This document shows positions 33,264 through 40,419 of a stretch of 46,438 nucleotides of DNA, one piece after another. The DNA comes from Promicromonospora sp. MEB111 (GTDB taxonomy: Bacteria > Actinomycetota > Actinomycetes > Actinomycetales > Cellulomonadaceae). Every line of letters begins with the position of its first letter. Within the stretch, counting starts at the first letter, position 1. Made by a program: the position numbers and the translations under genes. The stretch is from assembly GCF_030209445.1 (NCBI RefSeq), contig NZ_JARVSD010000027.1, forward strand, positions 1 to 46,438. Reading direction: 5' to 3'. A model generated the notes under the pieces. The model made no database searches, was not told the DNA's origin, and was given only the letters and a program-made list of their open reading frames with translations.

Positions 33264-34031
33264 GTGGCCGGCAGCAGTGCCGTTCCCGCCGCGCGGAGCA
33301 CAGCGCGGCTGCTCTCGTTCCTCGCGGCGCAGCCCGGGCCGGTGCCCGCGGGCGCGATCGCGCACGGCCTCGGGGTGCCCCGGTCCAGCGTCTACCACCT
33401 GCTGTCGGTGCTGGGCGACGAGGGCTTCGTGCGGCACTTCCCCGACGAGCGCCGCTACGGCCTGGGTGTGGCGGCCCTCGGCCTGGGCAGCGCGTACACC
33501 CGGCAGGCGCCGCTCACCCGCCTGGCCGCGCCCGTCGTCGCCCGCCTGGTGGAGGCCGCGGGCGAGAACGGGCACCTCGCCGTCCTCAACGGGCGGGAGG
33601 TGCTGTACCTGGTGGAGCAGCGGGCGGCGGGGCGCCCGCCCCTGGTCACCGACGTCGACGTGCACCTCCCGAGCCACCTCACCGCCAGCGGCCGAGCGGT
33701 CCTCGCGCTGCTGCCGCCCGCGCAGGTGCGCGCCCTGTACCCGACGCCGGGGTCGTTCACCGACCTGACCGGCGCCGGACCGCACACCCTGCGCGAGCTG
33801 CGCGACGTGCTGCGGCTGGCGCGGGCACGCGGCTTCGCGGTGGAGGACGGCGAGGTGACGGCGGGCTTCGCGTCGGTGGCCGCTGCCGTCGTCGACCACA
33901 CGGGCCGCCCGGTCGCCGGGCTCGCGATCACCTTCCGCTCGGAGGCGTACGACGACGACGCGCGGGCCGGCCTCGCGGAGCAGGCGACCCGGGCGGCGCG
34001 CGAGGTCAGCCGGCGGCTCGGGGCGCGGTGA
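33264..34031 (+). CDS. IclR-family regulator of the hut operon
   Basis: 255 aa, GTG start with GGGAGGA upstream. The winged helix spans about residues 8-70 (RLLSFLAAQPGPVPAGAIAHGLGVPRSSVYHLL). The effector domain includes VVARLVEAAGENGHLAVLNGREVLYL, HLPSHLTASGRAVLA and VAGLAITFRSE. It is divergent from hutH, so control of histidine use, probably with urocanate or histidine as effector, is a fair inference. The 3' end overlaps the convergent gene at 34006 by 26 bp. Confidence 0.87.
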   Translation: MAGSSAVPAARSTARLLSFLAAQPGPVPAGAIAHGLGVPRSSVYHLLSVLGDEGFVRHFPDERRYGLGVAALGLGSAYTRQAPLTRLAAPVVARLVEAAGENGHLAVLNGREVLYLVEQRAAGRPPLVTDVDVHLPSHLTASGRAVLALLPPAQVRALYPTPGSFTDLTGAGPHTLRELRDVLRLARARGFAVEDGEVTAGFASVAAAVVDHTGRPVAGLAITFRSEAYDDDARAGLAEQATRAAREVSRRLGAR

Positions 34032-34539
34032 CGTGCGGGTTGCCGGGCAGTTCGTGCAGGATCCCGTCGGTGCCGCGCCTCCACCACAGGCCGGCGGCGT
34101 CGCGGAACGTCAGCTCGAGCTGGACGTCCTGGTCGTCCGCGAAGTGGACGACCTCCGGCTCCCCGACGACCCGCGGCCTGTCCGTCGGGGTGAGCATGCC
34201 CCACGGTTCCAGGCGGGGAGCGTCACCCATGAAGCCCGCCGGGATCGAGACGACCACCTCGTACACGGGCGCCGCCGAGGCGTTGTGGATCCTGTACTCC
34301 GCGAGCAGCTCGGGTGGATCCGGCTCGATGTGCACCTCGAGCCAGGCGTTCACGAGCGTGGCCTGTGCGCGCCGGCGCTCGGTTGCCTGCTCTCTCCGGT
34401 CGGCCGTACCCCGGTAGTACTCGACCCCGCCGAACACGAGCGCGACGAGCACAGCGGCGAGGGTTCCGATCGCGATCATCCAGTCGACCGCCGACGGCCC
34501 GCCGTTCAGAACGACCGCAAGAGGCGGAAGCGGCGACAC
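34006..34539 (-). CDS. Membrane-anchored protein of unknown function
   Basis: 177 aa from GTG. A single hydrophobic helix at about residues 20-42 (MIAIGTLAAVLVALVFGGVEYY) follows a short N-terminus. Then comes a basic coiled stretch (RREQATERRRAQATLVNAW) and a beta-rich domain (EYRIHNASAAPVYEVVVSIP to LELTFRDAAGLWWRRGTDGILHEL), probably cytoplasmic. The architecture resembles small actinobacterial helix-plus-beta-sandwich proteins; no function can be assigned. The start is chosen because TACGAT lies exactly 6 nt upstream (leaderless); a longer frame would add 48 Arg/Pro-rich residues. The C-terminal codons overlap the IclR gene end-to-end. Confidence 0.65.
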   Translation of the reverse strand: MSPLPPLAVVLNGGPSAVDWMIAIGTLAAVLVALVFGGVEYYRGTADRREQATERRRAQATLVNAWLEVHIEPDPPELLAEYRIHNASAAPVYEVVVSIPAGFMGDAPRLEPWGMLTPTDRPRVVGEPEVVHFADDQDVQLELTFRDAAGLWWRRGTDGILHELPGNPHVTAPRAAG

Positions 34540-34545
34540 AGTTGA

Positions 34546-34551
34546 ATCGTA
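34546..34551 (-). promoter_or_regulatory. -10 box TACGAT, leaderless promoter
   Basis: The minus strand reads TACGAT-TCAACT-GTG with a 6-nt gap to the start at 34539 and no Shine-Dalgarno sequence. The 322-bp divergent gap (34540-34861) otherwise contains hairpin copy D and the promoter of the MurG-like gene. Confidence 0.5.
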
Positions 34552-34683
34552 TGAGGCCCGGGCGGAACCACACCTCGTGCGGACGGTCGTCGGCGCACCT
34601 GCCGACCCACGCGGGCGGCCAGCCGGAGGTTGGAGGCGCGGTGATCTACGTCTCACCGCGGGCCGTCGGAGGGCTCCCCGCAC

Positions 34684-34754
34684 TCCCCTTCGAGGCCAGA
34701 GTTTCTCCGCTTTGCGGGCGCTGAAAGAGGAGAAACTCTGACCTTCGAGGAGGG
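34684..34754. repeat. Hairpin repeat element, copy D (between divergent genes)
   Basis: The inner stem is 12 bp at 34697-34708/34729-34740, continued by 4 bp at 34710-34713/34724-34727. The core is TTTCTCCGCTTT, differing from copies A-C at one position with the matching change in the opposite arm. The outer TTCGAGG blocks pair poorly. It lies between diverging promoters, where a terminator for a flanking gene is not expected. Confidence 0.8.
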
Positions 34755-34813
34755 CCGCTGAACTGCGACTATCCGTACCTCACTGGCGAAGCGGACGACC
34801 GCCGTCGACCCCC

Positions 34814-34819
34814 TAGAGT
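34814..34819 (+). promoter_or_regulatory. -10 box TAGAGT for the MurG-like gene
   Basis: This TAnnnT hexamer lies 42 nt before the GTG start, leaving a leader of about 35 nt that holds GGGAGA as ribosome site. The -35 position (around GCGGAC at 34791) is a weak match. Confidence 0.4.
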
Positions 34820-34861
34820 TGGGATCACGCCCCCTTCCGCTGCCGTCCAGGGAGATGTCTC

Positions 34862-36034
34862 GTGAGTTCACAGCCGTCCGAGTTCCGACTGCTCGTCACC
34901 GGTGGCGGGACCGGCGGCCACACGTATCCGGCGCTCACGACGCTGCGCGCGCTGCAGGCCCGGCTGGCCGAGTCGGGCACCGCCGTCAGCGTCCTGTGGG
35001 CGGGCACGGCCGACGGGCTGGAGGCCCGGGTCACGGCGTCCGAGGGCATCCGGTTCCTGCCGGTGGCCACGGGCAAGCTGCGCCGGTCGGCCAACCCGCT
35101 GGGCATGCTGTCGGCCAGCAACATGAAGGACATGGCGCGGGTGCCGCTCGGCGTGGCGCAGGCCCGGTCGATCGTGGCCGAGTTCAAGCCGGACGTGATC
35201 CTGTCGACCGGCGGCTACGTCGCCGTCCCGGTCGGCATCGCGGCGGGCCTGGCCCGCCGTCCGCTCGTGGTGCACGAGCAGACCGTGCGGCTCGGGCTGG
35301 CCAACCGCCTGCTGGCCAAGCGGGCCACACGCGTCGCGGTGTCGTCGCCGTCCACCATCGAGCTGCTGCCGGAGGCCGTGCGCGAGCGGGCCGTCGTGAC
35401 GGGCAACCCGGTGCGCGCCGAGGTGCTGACCGGCGAGCCGCTCAAGGCCGTCGACGCGCTGGGCCTCGACTCGTTCGACCCCGACCTGCCCGTCCTGTAC
35501 GTCACGGGCGGCGCGCAGGGGTCGGTGCAGATCAACGAGCTGGTCGCCGAGACGCTGCCCTGGATGCTCCAGCGCGCGAACGTGATCCACCAGTGCGGCC
35601 CGAACAACCTCAAGGAGATGTTCGAGCGCACCGCCACGCTCCCGGCGGAGCTGGCCGCGCGGTACCGCGTGCTCGGGTTCGTCGGGGCGGAGCTGCCGGA
35701 CGTGCTCGCCCTGGCCGACGTCGTCATCTCCCGCAGCGGGGCCGGGACCATCGCCGAGCTGACGGCGCTGGGCAAGCCCGCGGTGCTGATCCCCCTGGCG
35801 TCGTCCGCCGGGAACGAGCAGGCGCACAACGCCCGCAGGCTGCAGGACCTGGGCGCGGCCGTCGCCCTGGAGGGCGACCTCACGTTCTCGGACCTCCGCG
35901 GGGCGCTGGCCGGGCTCCTGGACGACGCCGGACGGCGCGAACGCATGGCCGACGCCGCCCGCAAGATCGGGGTGCCCGACGCCGCCGAGCGGCTCGTGGA
36001 CCTGCTGCTGGAGGTCGCAGGCCCGCGGAAGTGA
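34862..36034 (+). CDS. MurG-like UDP-GlcNAc transferase (GT28 paralogue)
   Basis: 390 aa, GTG start with GGGAGA upstream. LLVTGGGTGGHTYPAL is the MurG N-terminal glycine loop, ILSTGGYVAVPVGIAA and VVHEQ follow as in MurG, and VVISRSGAGTIAEL plus SAGNEQAHNARRL are the C-terminal UDP-GlcNAc-binding blocks. MurG adds GlcNAc to lipid I at the inner face of the membrane. The gene stands alone, without mraY, ftsW or murC around it, so it is probably a second copy or a related glycolipid glycosyltransferase rather than the division-cluster murG. That can only be judged with the rest of the genome. It converges with marR over a hairpin. Confidence 0.82.
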   Translation: MSSQPSEFRLLVTGGGTGGHTYPALTTLRALQARLAESGTAVSVLWAGTADGLEARVTASEGIRFLPVATGKLRRSANPLGMLSASNMKDMARVPLGVAQARSIVAEFKPDVILSTGGYVAVPVGIAAGLARRPLVVHEQTVRLGLANRLLAKRATRVAVSSPSTIELLPEAVRERAVVTGNPVRAEVLTGEPLKAVDALGLDSFDPDLPVLYVTGGAQGSVQINELVAETLPWMLQRANVIHQCGPNNLKEMFERTATLPAELAARYRVLGFVGAELPDVLALADVVISRSGAGTIAELTALGKPAVLIPLASSAGNEQAHNARRLQDLGAAVALEGDLTFSDLRGALAGLLDDAGRRERMADAARKIGVPDAAERLVDLLLEVAGPRK

Positions 36035-36056
36035 GCGGCTCGCATTCCTGAGCCGC
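36035..36056. terminator. Hairpin between convergent MurG-like and MarR genes
   Basis: GCGGCTC-GCATTCCT-GAGCCGC is a 7-bp stem with an 8-nt loop, starting directly after the MurG-like stop and 8 nt from the marR stop. It is placed to serve both strands. Confidence 0.55.
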
Positions 36057-36063
36057 CCGGACG

Positions 36064-36516
36064 CTAGCCCGCGGCCTGCTCGGGGGCGGCCGTGTCGTCC
36101 CGCGCCACGAGCGCCTTCGCCAGGAGCCCGGCCAGCTCCCGCAGGTCGTCCGCGTCCAAGCCGGCGAACGGGGTTCGGTCCAGCGTCCCGGCGATGATCT
36201 CGGTGCGCACGCGCCTGCCCTCAGCGGTCAGGACGACGACGCGCGACCGGCGGTCGTGCGGGTCGGTGGCGCGCTCGACCAGGCCCCGCTCGACGAGCTG
36301 GTTGGTCACGAAGCTCAGGTTCGGCGCGTTGCAGTGCAGGCGTTCGCTCATCACCTTCATCGACGGCGGCGCCTCCTCCGGGTCGATGACCCACAGCGCC
36401 TGCGCCGTCTGGAGCGTGAGCCGGTGCCGTGCGACCACGCCGGCCGCCCGGTCGCCCGTGACCATGAAGAGCTCGTGGTTCGCCCGGACGACGGCTTCGA
36501 GATCGGTCTGGCTCAT
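36064..36516 (-). CDS. MarR-family transcriptional regulator
   Basis: 150 aa. The winged helix includes MKVMSERLHCNAPNLSFVTNQLVERGLVERATDPHDRRSRVVVLT, with the DxRxxR wing motif characteristic of MarR proteins. Flanking helices form the dimer interface. It is divergent from an SDR gene, with two identical palindromes between them. The ATG follows TAGGAT by exactly 6 nt (36523-36528, minus strand), a leaderless promoter whose -35 region falls in one palindrome. Autorepression and control of the SDR gene are therefore likely; the ligand is unknown. Confidence 0.9.
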   Translation of the reverse strand: MSQTDLEAVVRANHELFMVTGDRAAGVVARHRLTLQTAQALWVIDPEEAPPSMKVMSERLHCNAPNLSFVTNQLVERGLVERATDPHDRRSRVVVLTAEGRRVRTEIIAGTLDRTPFAGLDADDLRELAGLLAKALVARDDTAAPEQAAG

Positions 36517-36539
36517 CCGGCGATCCTAGCCTCTGTTAG

Positions 36540-36552
36540 TTCGAGACTCGAA
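36540..36552. promoter_or_regulatory. MarR operator 1, TTCGAG-A-CTCGAA
   Basis: Perfect 6-1-6 palindrome. It overlaps the -35 regions of both the leaderless marR promoter (minus) and the SDR promoter whose -10 TAGGGT lies at 36558-36563. An identical site is 33 bp away. Confidence 0.75.
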
Positions 36553-36572
36553 GGTGTTAGGGTCCGAACTAC

Positions 36573-36585
36573 TTCGAGACTCGAA
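36573..36585. promoter_or_regulatory. MarR operator 2, TTCGAG-A-CTCGAA
   Basis: Identical to operator 1, shifted 33 bp (about three helical turns, same DNA face). It lies just downstream of the expected SDR transcription start and 23 bp before the SDR ATG, so binding would block that gene. Confidence 0.75.
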
Positions 36586-36608
36586 GCATTCACGGACGAA
36601 GGCGGACC

Positions 36609-37418
36609 ATGTACAGCTACCGCGGCACCACCACCCTCGTGACCGGGGCCTCCCGCGGGCTCGGCGCGGCCTACGCGACCGAGCTCGCCCGGCGAGGCTC
36701 GGACCTCGTGCTCGTCGCACGCTCGGCTCCGGCGCTCGACGAGCTGGCCACCCGGATCCGCGCCGGGCACGACGTCGCGGTGACCACCCACGCTGCGGAC
36801 CTGACGGACCGTGACCAGGTCGCCGCGCTCCTGCGCGACCTCGACTCGGTACCCGTCGACCTGCTCGTCAACAACGCGGGCATGGGGCCGGCCGGCCCCT
36901 TCCTGGACCGCCCGTTCGCGCCCGCCCAGACGGCGGTGGACCTCAACGTCTGGGCGCTCATGGCACTGACCCACGGGCTCGGCACCCCGATGACGGCCCG
37001 GGGCCACGGCGGGATCATCAACGTCGCCTCGACAGCAGCCTTCCAGCCGATGCCCTTCCAGGCCGGCTACGCCGCGACCAAGGCGTTCGTGCTGTCGTTC
37101 ACGGAGGCGGTGGCCGAGGAGCTGCGCGGTACGGGCGTCCGCGTCATGGCGGCGCACCCCGGCGGGACGGACACCGCGTTCTTCGAGGGCACCTCGCACA
37201 CCGTCAACCCGCGGTTCCTCGATTCCCCCGAGGATGTGGCCCGCCGAACCCTCGACGACTTCGCACGGGGCAGGAGCTCGTCGTACCCGGGCCGGCGGCT
37301 GAACCAGGTCGCGTCCTGGCTCCCGCGGTTCCTCCCGCGCACCGCGACCACACGGATCACCGGGAAGCTCAACCGCACCCTGGGGCTCGACGCCGTTCGC
37401 GCGGTGCCCGCTGCCTGA
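36609..37418 (+). CDS. Short-chain dehydrogenase/reductase
   Basis: 269 aa. TGASRGLG (12-19) is the NAD(P) glycine motif, VNNAGMG the structural NNAG, NVASTAAF supplies the catalytic Ser and YAATK the Tyr-x3-Lys pair: a complete classical SDR. An Arg directly after the Ser of the glycine motif suggests NADP(H). It has a C-terminal extension (YPGRRLNQVASWLPRFLPRTATTRITGKLN) seen in some membrane-associated SDRs. Controlled from the twin-operator promoter divergent from marR, it probably detoxifies or modifies the MarR ligand. Substrate unknown. Confidence 0.88.
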   Translation: MYSYRGTTTLVTGASRGLGAAYATELARRGSDLVLVARSAPALDELATRIRAGHDVAVTTHAADLTDRDQVAALLRDLDSVPVDLLVNNAGMGPAGPFLDRPFAPAQTAVDLNVWALMALTHGLGTPMTARGHGGIINVASTAAFQPMPFQAGYAATKAFVLSFTEAVAEELRGTGVRVMAAHPGGTDTAFFEGTSHTVNPRFLDSPEDVARRTLDDFARGRSSSYPGRRLNQVASWLPRFLPRTATTRITGKLNRTLGLDAVRAVPAA

Positions 37419-37458
37419 CGGCGCCCACCGCGCGACCAGCCCACACGCGCGCGTCCGG

Positions 37459-38289
37459 TCAGCCGAGCCGGTCCCGGATGACGGCGTCCGCCTGACGCCG
37501 GACCGGGACGGCGATCTCGGGGTGCGCGCCGATGCCGACCAGCCGCAGGTACTTGTCGGCGGCGGCGAGCTGGGCGACGGCGCCGGAGTAGGTGTCGAGC
37601 ACGTCGGCGAACTCGGCGCGGACGCGGGCGGCGATGTCGGGCTGGAGGATCGCCGAGCAGGCGAGGACGGCGGCGTCGTACCCGGCAGGCGCCGAGCCCC
37701 AGTACTCCCAGTCCAGGATCGTCAGGCCCGGGGCCGTGAGGTTGCCGAAGTGCAGGTCGCCGTGGGAGACCTCCCACTCGACGCGGCCGAGGTCGATCTC
37801 CACGCCGAACAGGGCCAGGATCGAGGACCGGACGGCGTCGGGGTCCAGGACCCGGCGTTCGGTCGCGACCCGGCGCAGGGTGTCGAGCCCGGCCCGGAGC
37901 CGGGCCCACCAGGTGTCGGGCAGGTCGACCGGGTGCTCCAGCACCAGGCCGGTGCCCACGGCCGGCTGGTCCACGAAGGTCATGAGGTCCGCCCGGACGA
38001 CCTGGTCGACGTCGTCCCACCGCGCGGCCCACTCCGCGGACCGCAGGTGCCGGGGCATCGGGATGTCGCCGAACGGCTCGCCCGTGGCGGTGGCGATGCC
38101 GTCCCAGATCTCGCCCCGGGCCCACTCCGGTGGCTGGGCCGTGACCCGCAGCCATGCCGGGCCCGACGTCCGGACGGCGAGGGTCCGGTCGTAGGCCCCG
38201 CGGACCGGCTCGCCGTCGAGCGTCACGCCAAACCGGGTGGCGGCCTCGGCGAGGAGCCCGGCGAGCCGGTCCCGGCGTGCGTCCGACAT
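37459..38289 (-). CDS. APH-fold phosphotransferase family protein
   Basis: 276 aa, ATG with GGGGAGA upstream. VSHGDLHFGNL is the catalytic HGDxxxxN loop and LTILDWEYWG the metal-binding Asp of the aminoglycoside phosphotransferase/choline kinase fold. The N-terminal lobe is short and the usual ATP Lys is not obvious. These proteins phosphorylate small hydroxyl compounds; resistance activity cannot be claimed from sequence. It converges with the SDR gene and is divergent from the deformylase gene. Confidence 0.75.
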   Translation of the reverse strand: MSDARRDRLAGLLAEAATRFGVTLDGEPVRGAYDRTLAVRTSGPAWLRVTAQPPEWARGEIWDGIATATGEPFGDIPMPRHLRSAEWAARWDDVDQVVRADLMTFVDQPAVGTGLVLEHPVDLPDTWWARLRAGLDTLRRVATERRVLDPDAVRSSILALFGVEIDLGRVEWEVSHGDLHFGNLTAPGLTILDWEYWGSAPAGYDAAVLACSAILQPDIAARVRAEFADVLDTYSGAVAQLAAADKYLRLVGIGAHPEIAVPVRRQADAVIRDRLG

Positions 38290-38393
38290 GTGTCTCCCCT
38301 GGTGATGAGGCCTGAGCCGCGCGTGGATGCGCCCCACGGAACCATGCCGCGGGTACGGTGGCGCGGAACCACGCCCGGCCCGGAAGGAATCGA

Positions 38394-38960
38394 GTGACCC
38401 AGCACCGCAGCGACGACGCCTGGATCAAGGGTGTCGCCGACGACGACCTCGTCACGATCGGCGACCCCCGGCTGAAGGCCCCCACGTCGGAGATCGACGC
38501 CGACGACGACGCACGCGACCTCCTGGCGACCCTCACCACCCGGCTGCGCGAGCTGAACGGTGCCGGGCTGGCCGCCCCGCAGATCGGCGTACCGGTGCGG
38601 GCCGCGATCGTCGAGGTACGCCGGACCGACGTCTTCCCCGACCGGCCCGAGACCGGCCTCATCCAGATCCTGAACCCGACCGTCCTGGAGCGCTCCGCCG
38701 AGACGGTGCTCGACTGGGAGGGCTGCTTCAGCGTTCCCGGGTACCTGGGCCAGGTGCCCCGGTCCGAGAGCATCACGGTCCGGTACACCGACGAGACCGG
38801 GCAGACGATCACGACCGAGGTGAGCGGGTACGCGGCGCGCGTCTTCCAGCACGAGATCGACCACCTCGACGGCCTGGTGTACCTCGACCGCATGCCCGAC
38901 ATGACCAGCCTCACGACCACGCAGAACTACCTCGACCACCACCGGCCCGGATCGAGCTAG
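38394..38960 (+). CDS. def: Peptide deformylase
   Basis: 188 aa, GTG start with GGAAGGA upstream. All three metalloprotease motifs are intact: GAGLAAPQIG (56-65), EGCFS (109-113, metal ligand Cys111) and QHEIDH (152-157, with His153, Glu154 and His157). It removes the formyl group from nascent polypeptides at the ribosome. It stands away from fmt, so it may be a secondary deformylase. The EGCFS motif with Phe instead of Leu is a common variant in actinobacterial paralogues. It converges with the DUF429 gene, 7 nt between stops. Confidence 0.93.
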   Translation: MTQHRSDDAWIKGVADDDLVTIGDPRLKAPTSEIDADDDARDLLATLTTRLRELNGAGLAAPQIGVPVRAAIVEVRRTDVFPDRPETGLIQILNPTVLERSAETVLDWEGCFSVPGYLGQVPRSESITVRYTDETGQTITTEVSGYAARVFQHEIDHLDGLVYLDRMPDMTSLTTTQNYLDHHRPGSS

Positions 38961-38967
38961 CGGCCGG

Positions 38968-39645
38968 TCAGGCCCGGATGCAGGCGTCGATCCCGTCGAG
39001 CCGTTCCGGCGGGTCGGGATACACCCGCGCGATGCCGTCGGCCACGCGGCGAGCGGTCCAGCACGCCACGGCGGCGTCGAGCACGTCGTCCGGTCCGGAC
39101 ACCTGCCCCGGACGTCCGAGGTCGGCAGGCAGCGCGAACCCGGCCCCGGCGAGCAGGGCCCGCCGGTCCTCCAGCCCGGCCCACGTCGACTTGGGCGCCG
39201 AGAGGTGACGCCCGGCCAGGGTGGCGAACGACAGCTCGGGATGCACCTCCACGATGCGCCGGCCGGCCGATCGCACCACGTCGTCCACCTCGAGGATCCG
39301 CGGCCTGAGCGCCCACGCCTGGCGGCTGAGGCCCCTGCCCGTCACCCGCCGGGTCGTCTCCAGCGCCGCGGCGTAGGTGTCCGCCGTCAGTGCCGCGGAC
39401 GGCGGCGTCATGAACACCGACGGCCACCGCGGCCCGACAGCCTGACGGGCCTGCACGTCGGCACGGCGGTATCCGATGCCGGCGGGCAGGCCGATCGGCA
39501 TGTCGACGCCCACCACCTCGACCCGACCGTCCACGTCGGCCTGCGCGAGCACGCCGGTGAACGTCAGGTCCGCGTACACGTGCAGGTCGCTCGCGACCGC
39601 GACCCAGTACTTCTTCGCGACGTCGACGCCCAGCACGCGGACCAT
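38968..39645 (-). CDS. DUF429 family protein (predicted RNase H-fold nuclease)
   Basis: 225 aa. MVRVLGVDVAKKYW begins an RNase H-like strand with the first acidic residue; VEVVGVDMPIGLP is the next conserved block, then RILEVDDVVRSAGRRIVEVHPELSF and the C-terminal DDVLDAAVACWTARR with paired Asp. This matches the DUF429 family, predicted but not shown to be nucleases. The ATG at 39645 is preferred to an upstream start that would add 36 Arg/Pro-rich residues. The neighbours give no functional hint. Confidence 0.78.
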   Translation of the reverse strand: MVRVLGVDVAKKYWVAVASDLHVYADLTFTGVLAQADVDGRVEVVGVDMPIGLPAGIGYRRADVQARQAVGPRWPSVFMTPPSAALTADTYAAALETTRRVTGRGLSRQAWALRPRILEVDDVVRSAGRRIVEVHPELSFATLAGRHLSAPKSTWAGLEDRRALLAGAGFALPADLGRPGQVSGPDDVLDAAVACWTARRVADGIARVYPDPPERLDGIDACIRA

Positions 39646-39731
39646 CGCTCCATCGTCGCCGACATCGCGCCGCGGGGCACGGGCACGCGGCCGGAGCCCC
39701 GGAGCGCCTCCAGGAGCTGAGACCGACCTAT

Positions 39732-39755
39732 GGGTGATACTGGGATATTTCACCC
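39732..39755. promoter_or_regulatory. GGGTGA-N12-TCACCC inverted repeat in the kinase promoter
   Basis: Six-base perfect arms (39732-39737/39750-39755) enclose GATACT and GATATT, either of which could be a -10, 19-36 nt before the ATG at 39774. An operator overlapping the -10 is suggested; the cognate regulator is unknown. It is one of the few AT-rich patches here. Confidence 0.4.
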
Positions 39756-39773
39756 AGATACGGGAGGCTCTCG

Positions 39774-40349
39774 ATGATCCTGGTCGGCCCGCTCGCGGCA
39801 GGGAAGTCCACGCTCGGCGCCCTCGTCGCCGAGCGGATCGGGCTCCCGTTCGTGGACATCGACGACATCGCCTGGACCTACTGCGCCGAGGTCGGCTGGG
39901 ACCTGGGCCGCCTGCTCGAACGGGACGACGCCGTCGGCTGGGCCGCCGCCGAACGCGAGTGGGAGCCGGCCCGCGCCCACGCCGTGCGGCGCGTCGTCGA
40001 GGACCACCCGGAGACGGTCATCGCGTTCGGCGCCGGCTACACCAGCTTCACCGGCCCGGAGCACGCCGACCAGGTGCGGCGGGCGCTGGCACCGGTCCCC
40101 GACGTCGTCCACCTGCTGCCCAGCCGCGACCCCGAGCGGTCGGTGACCGTGCTGCGCGAGCGCGCGATCGCCGGCCGGGGCAAGGACTGGATCATCGAGG
40201 GGCGCGACTGGATCGCCGCCTGGGTCGCGGACCCGCTGGCCGGCGAGGTCGCTGCCGCCACCGTCTACACCGACGGCGTCGGCCCCGCCGAGTCGGCCGA
40301 CCAGCTCGTGCGGCTGCGTGAGCGCCTGCTGGCGGAGCTCGCCGCCTGA
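39774..40349 (+). CDS. P-loop kinase, shikimate-kinase-like
   Basis: 191 aa. MILVGPLAAGKSTLG is a Walker A loop at the very N-terminus and PFVDIDDIAW resembles the substrate-binding Asp pair of shikimate/gluconate kinases. A basic lid region (LRERAIAGRGKDW) follows. The ATG is preceded by GGGAGG. It is similar to many stand-alone actinobacterial small-molecule or nucleoside kinases; the substrate is undetermined, and no aro genes are nearby, so a true shikimate kinase is unlikely. Confidence 0.75.
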   Translation: MILVGPLAAGKSTLGALVAERIGLPFVDIDDIAWTYCAEVGWDLGRLLERDDAVGWAAAEREWEPARAHAVRRVVEDHPETVIAFGAGYTSFTGPEHADQVRRALAPVPDVVHLLPSRDPERSVTVLRERAIAGRGKDWIIEGRDWIAAWVADPLAGEVAAATVYTDGVGPAESADQLVRLRERLLAELAA

Positions 40350-40355
40350 CGACGG

Positions 40356-40395
40356 CGGGCGGCCGGCAGCCGGGGCGGGCGGCCGGCAGTCGGGT
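40356..40395. repeat. 20-bp tandem duplication
   Basis: Two adjacent 20-bp units beginning CGGGCGGCCGGCAG (40356-40375, 40376-40395) differ at two positions. They fill the gap between the convergent kinase and APH-like genes. Confidence 0.75.
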
Positions 40396-40414
40396 GGCGC
40401 CGCGCGCCGGCGCC
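40396..40414. terminator. Hairpin between convergent kinase and APH-like genes
   Basis: GGCGCCG-CGCGC-CGGCGCC is a 7-bp stem with a 5-nt loop, directly after the 20-bp duplication and 6 nt from the APH-like stop. No T-run. Confidence 0.45.
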
Positions 40415-40419
40415 CCGCG

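Noticed and set aside
36540-36585. Possible link between the MarR operators (TTCGAG) and the CTTCGAG arms of the hairpin elements
   Set aside because: Only six to seven bases are shared, the hairpins lack the 6-1-6 palindrome, and the resemblance is within chance expectation.
39774-40349. Calling the P-loop kinase a shikimate kinase (aroK)
   Set aside because: Only Walker A and an Asp pair match; no aro genes are nearby and shikimate-specific motifs are not evident.
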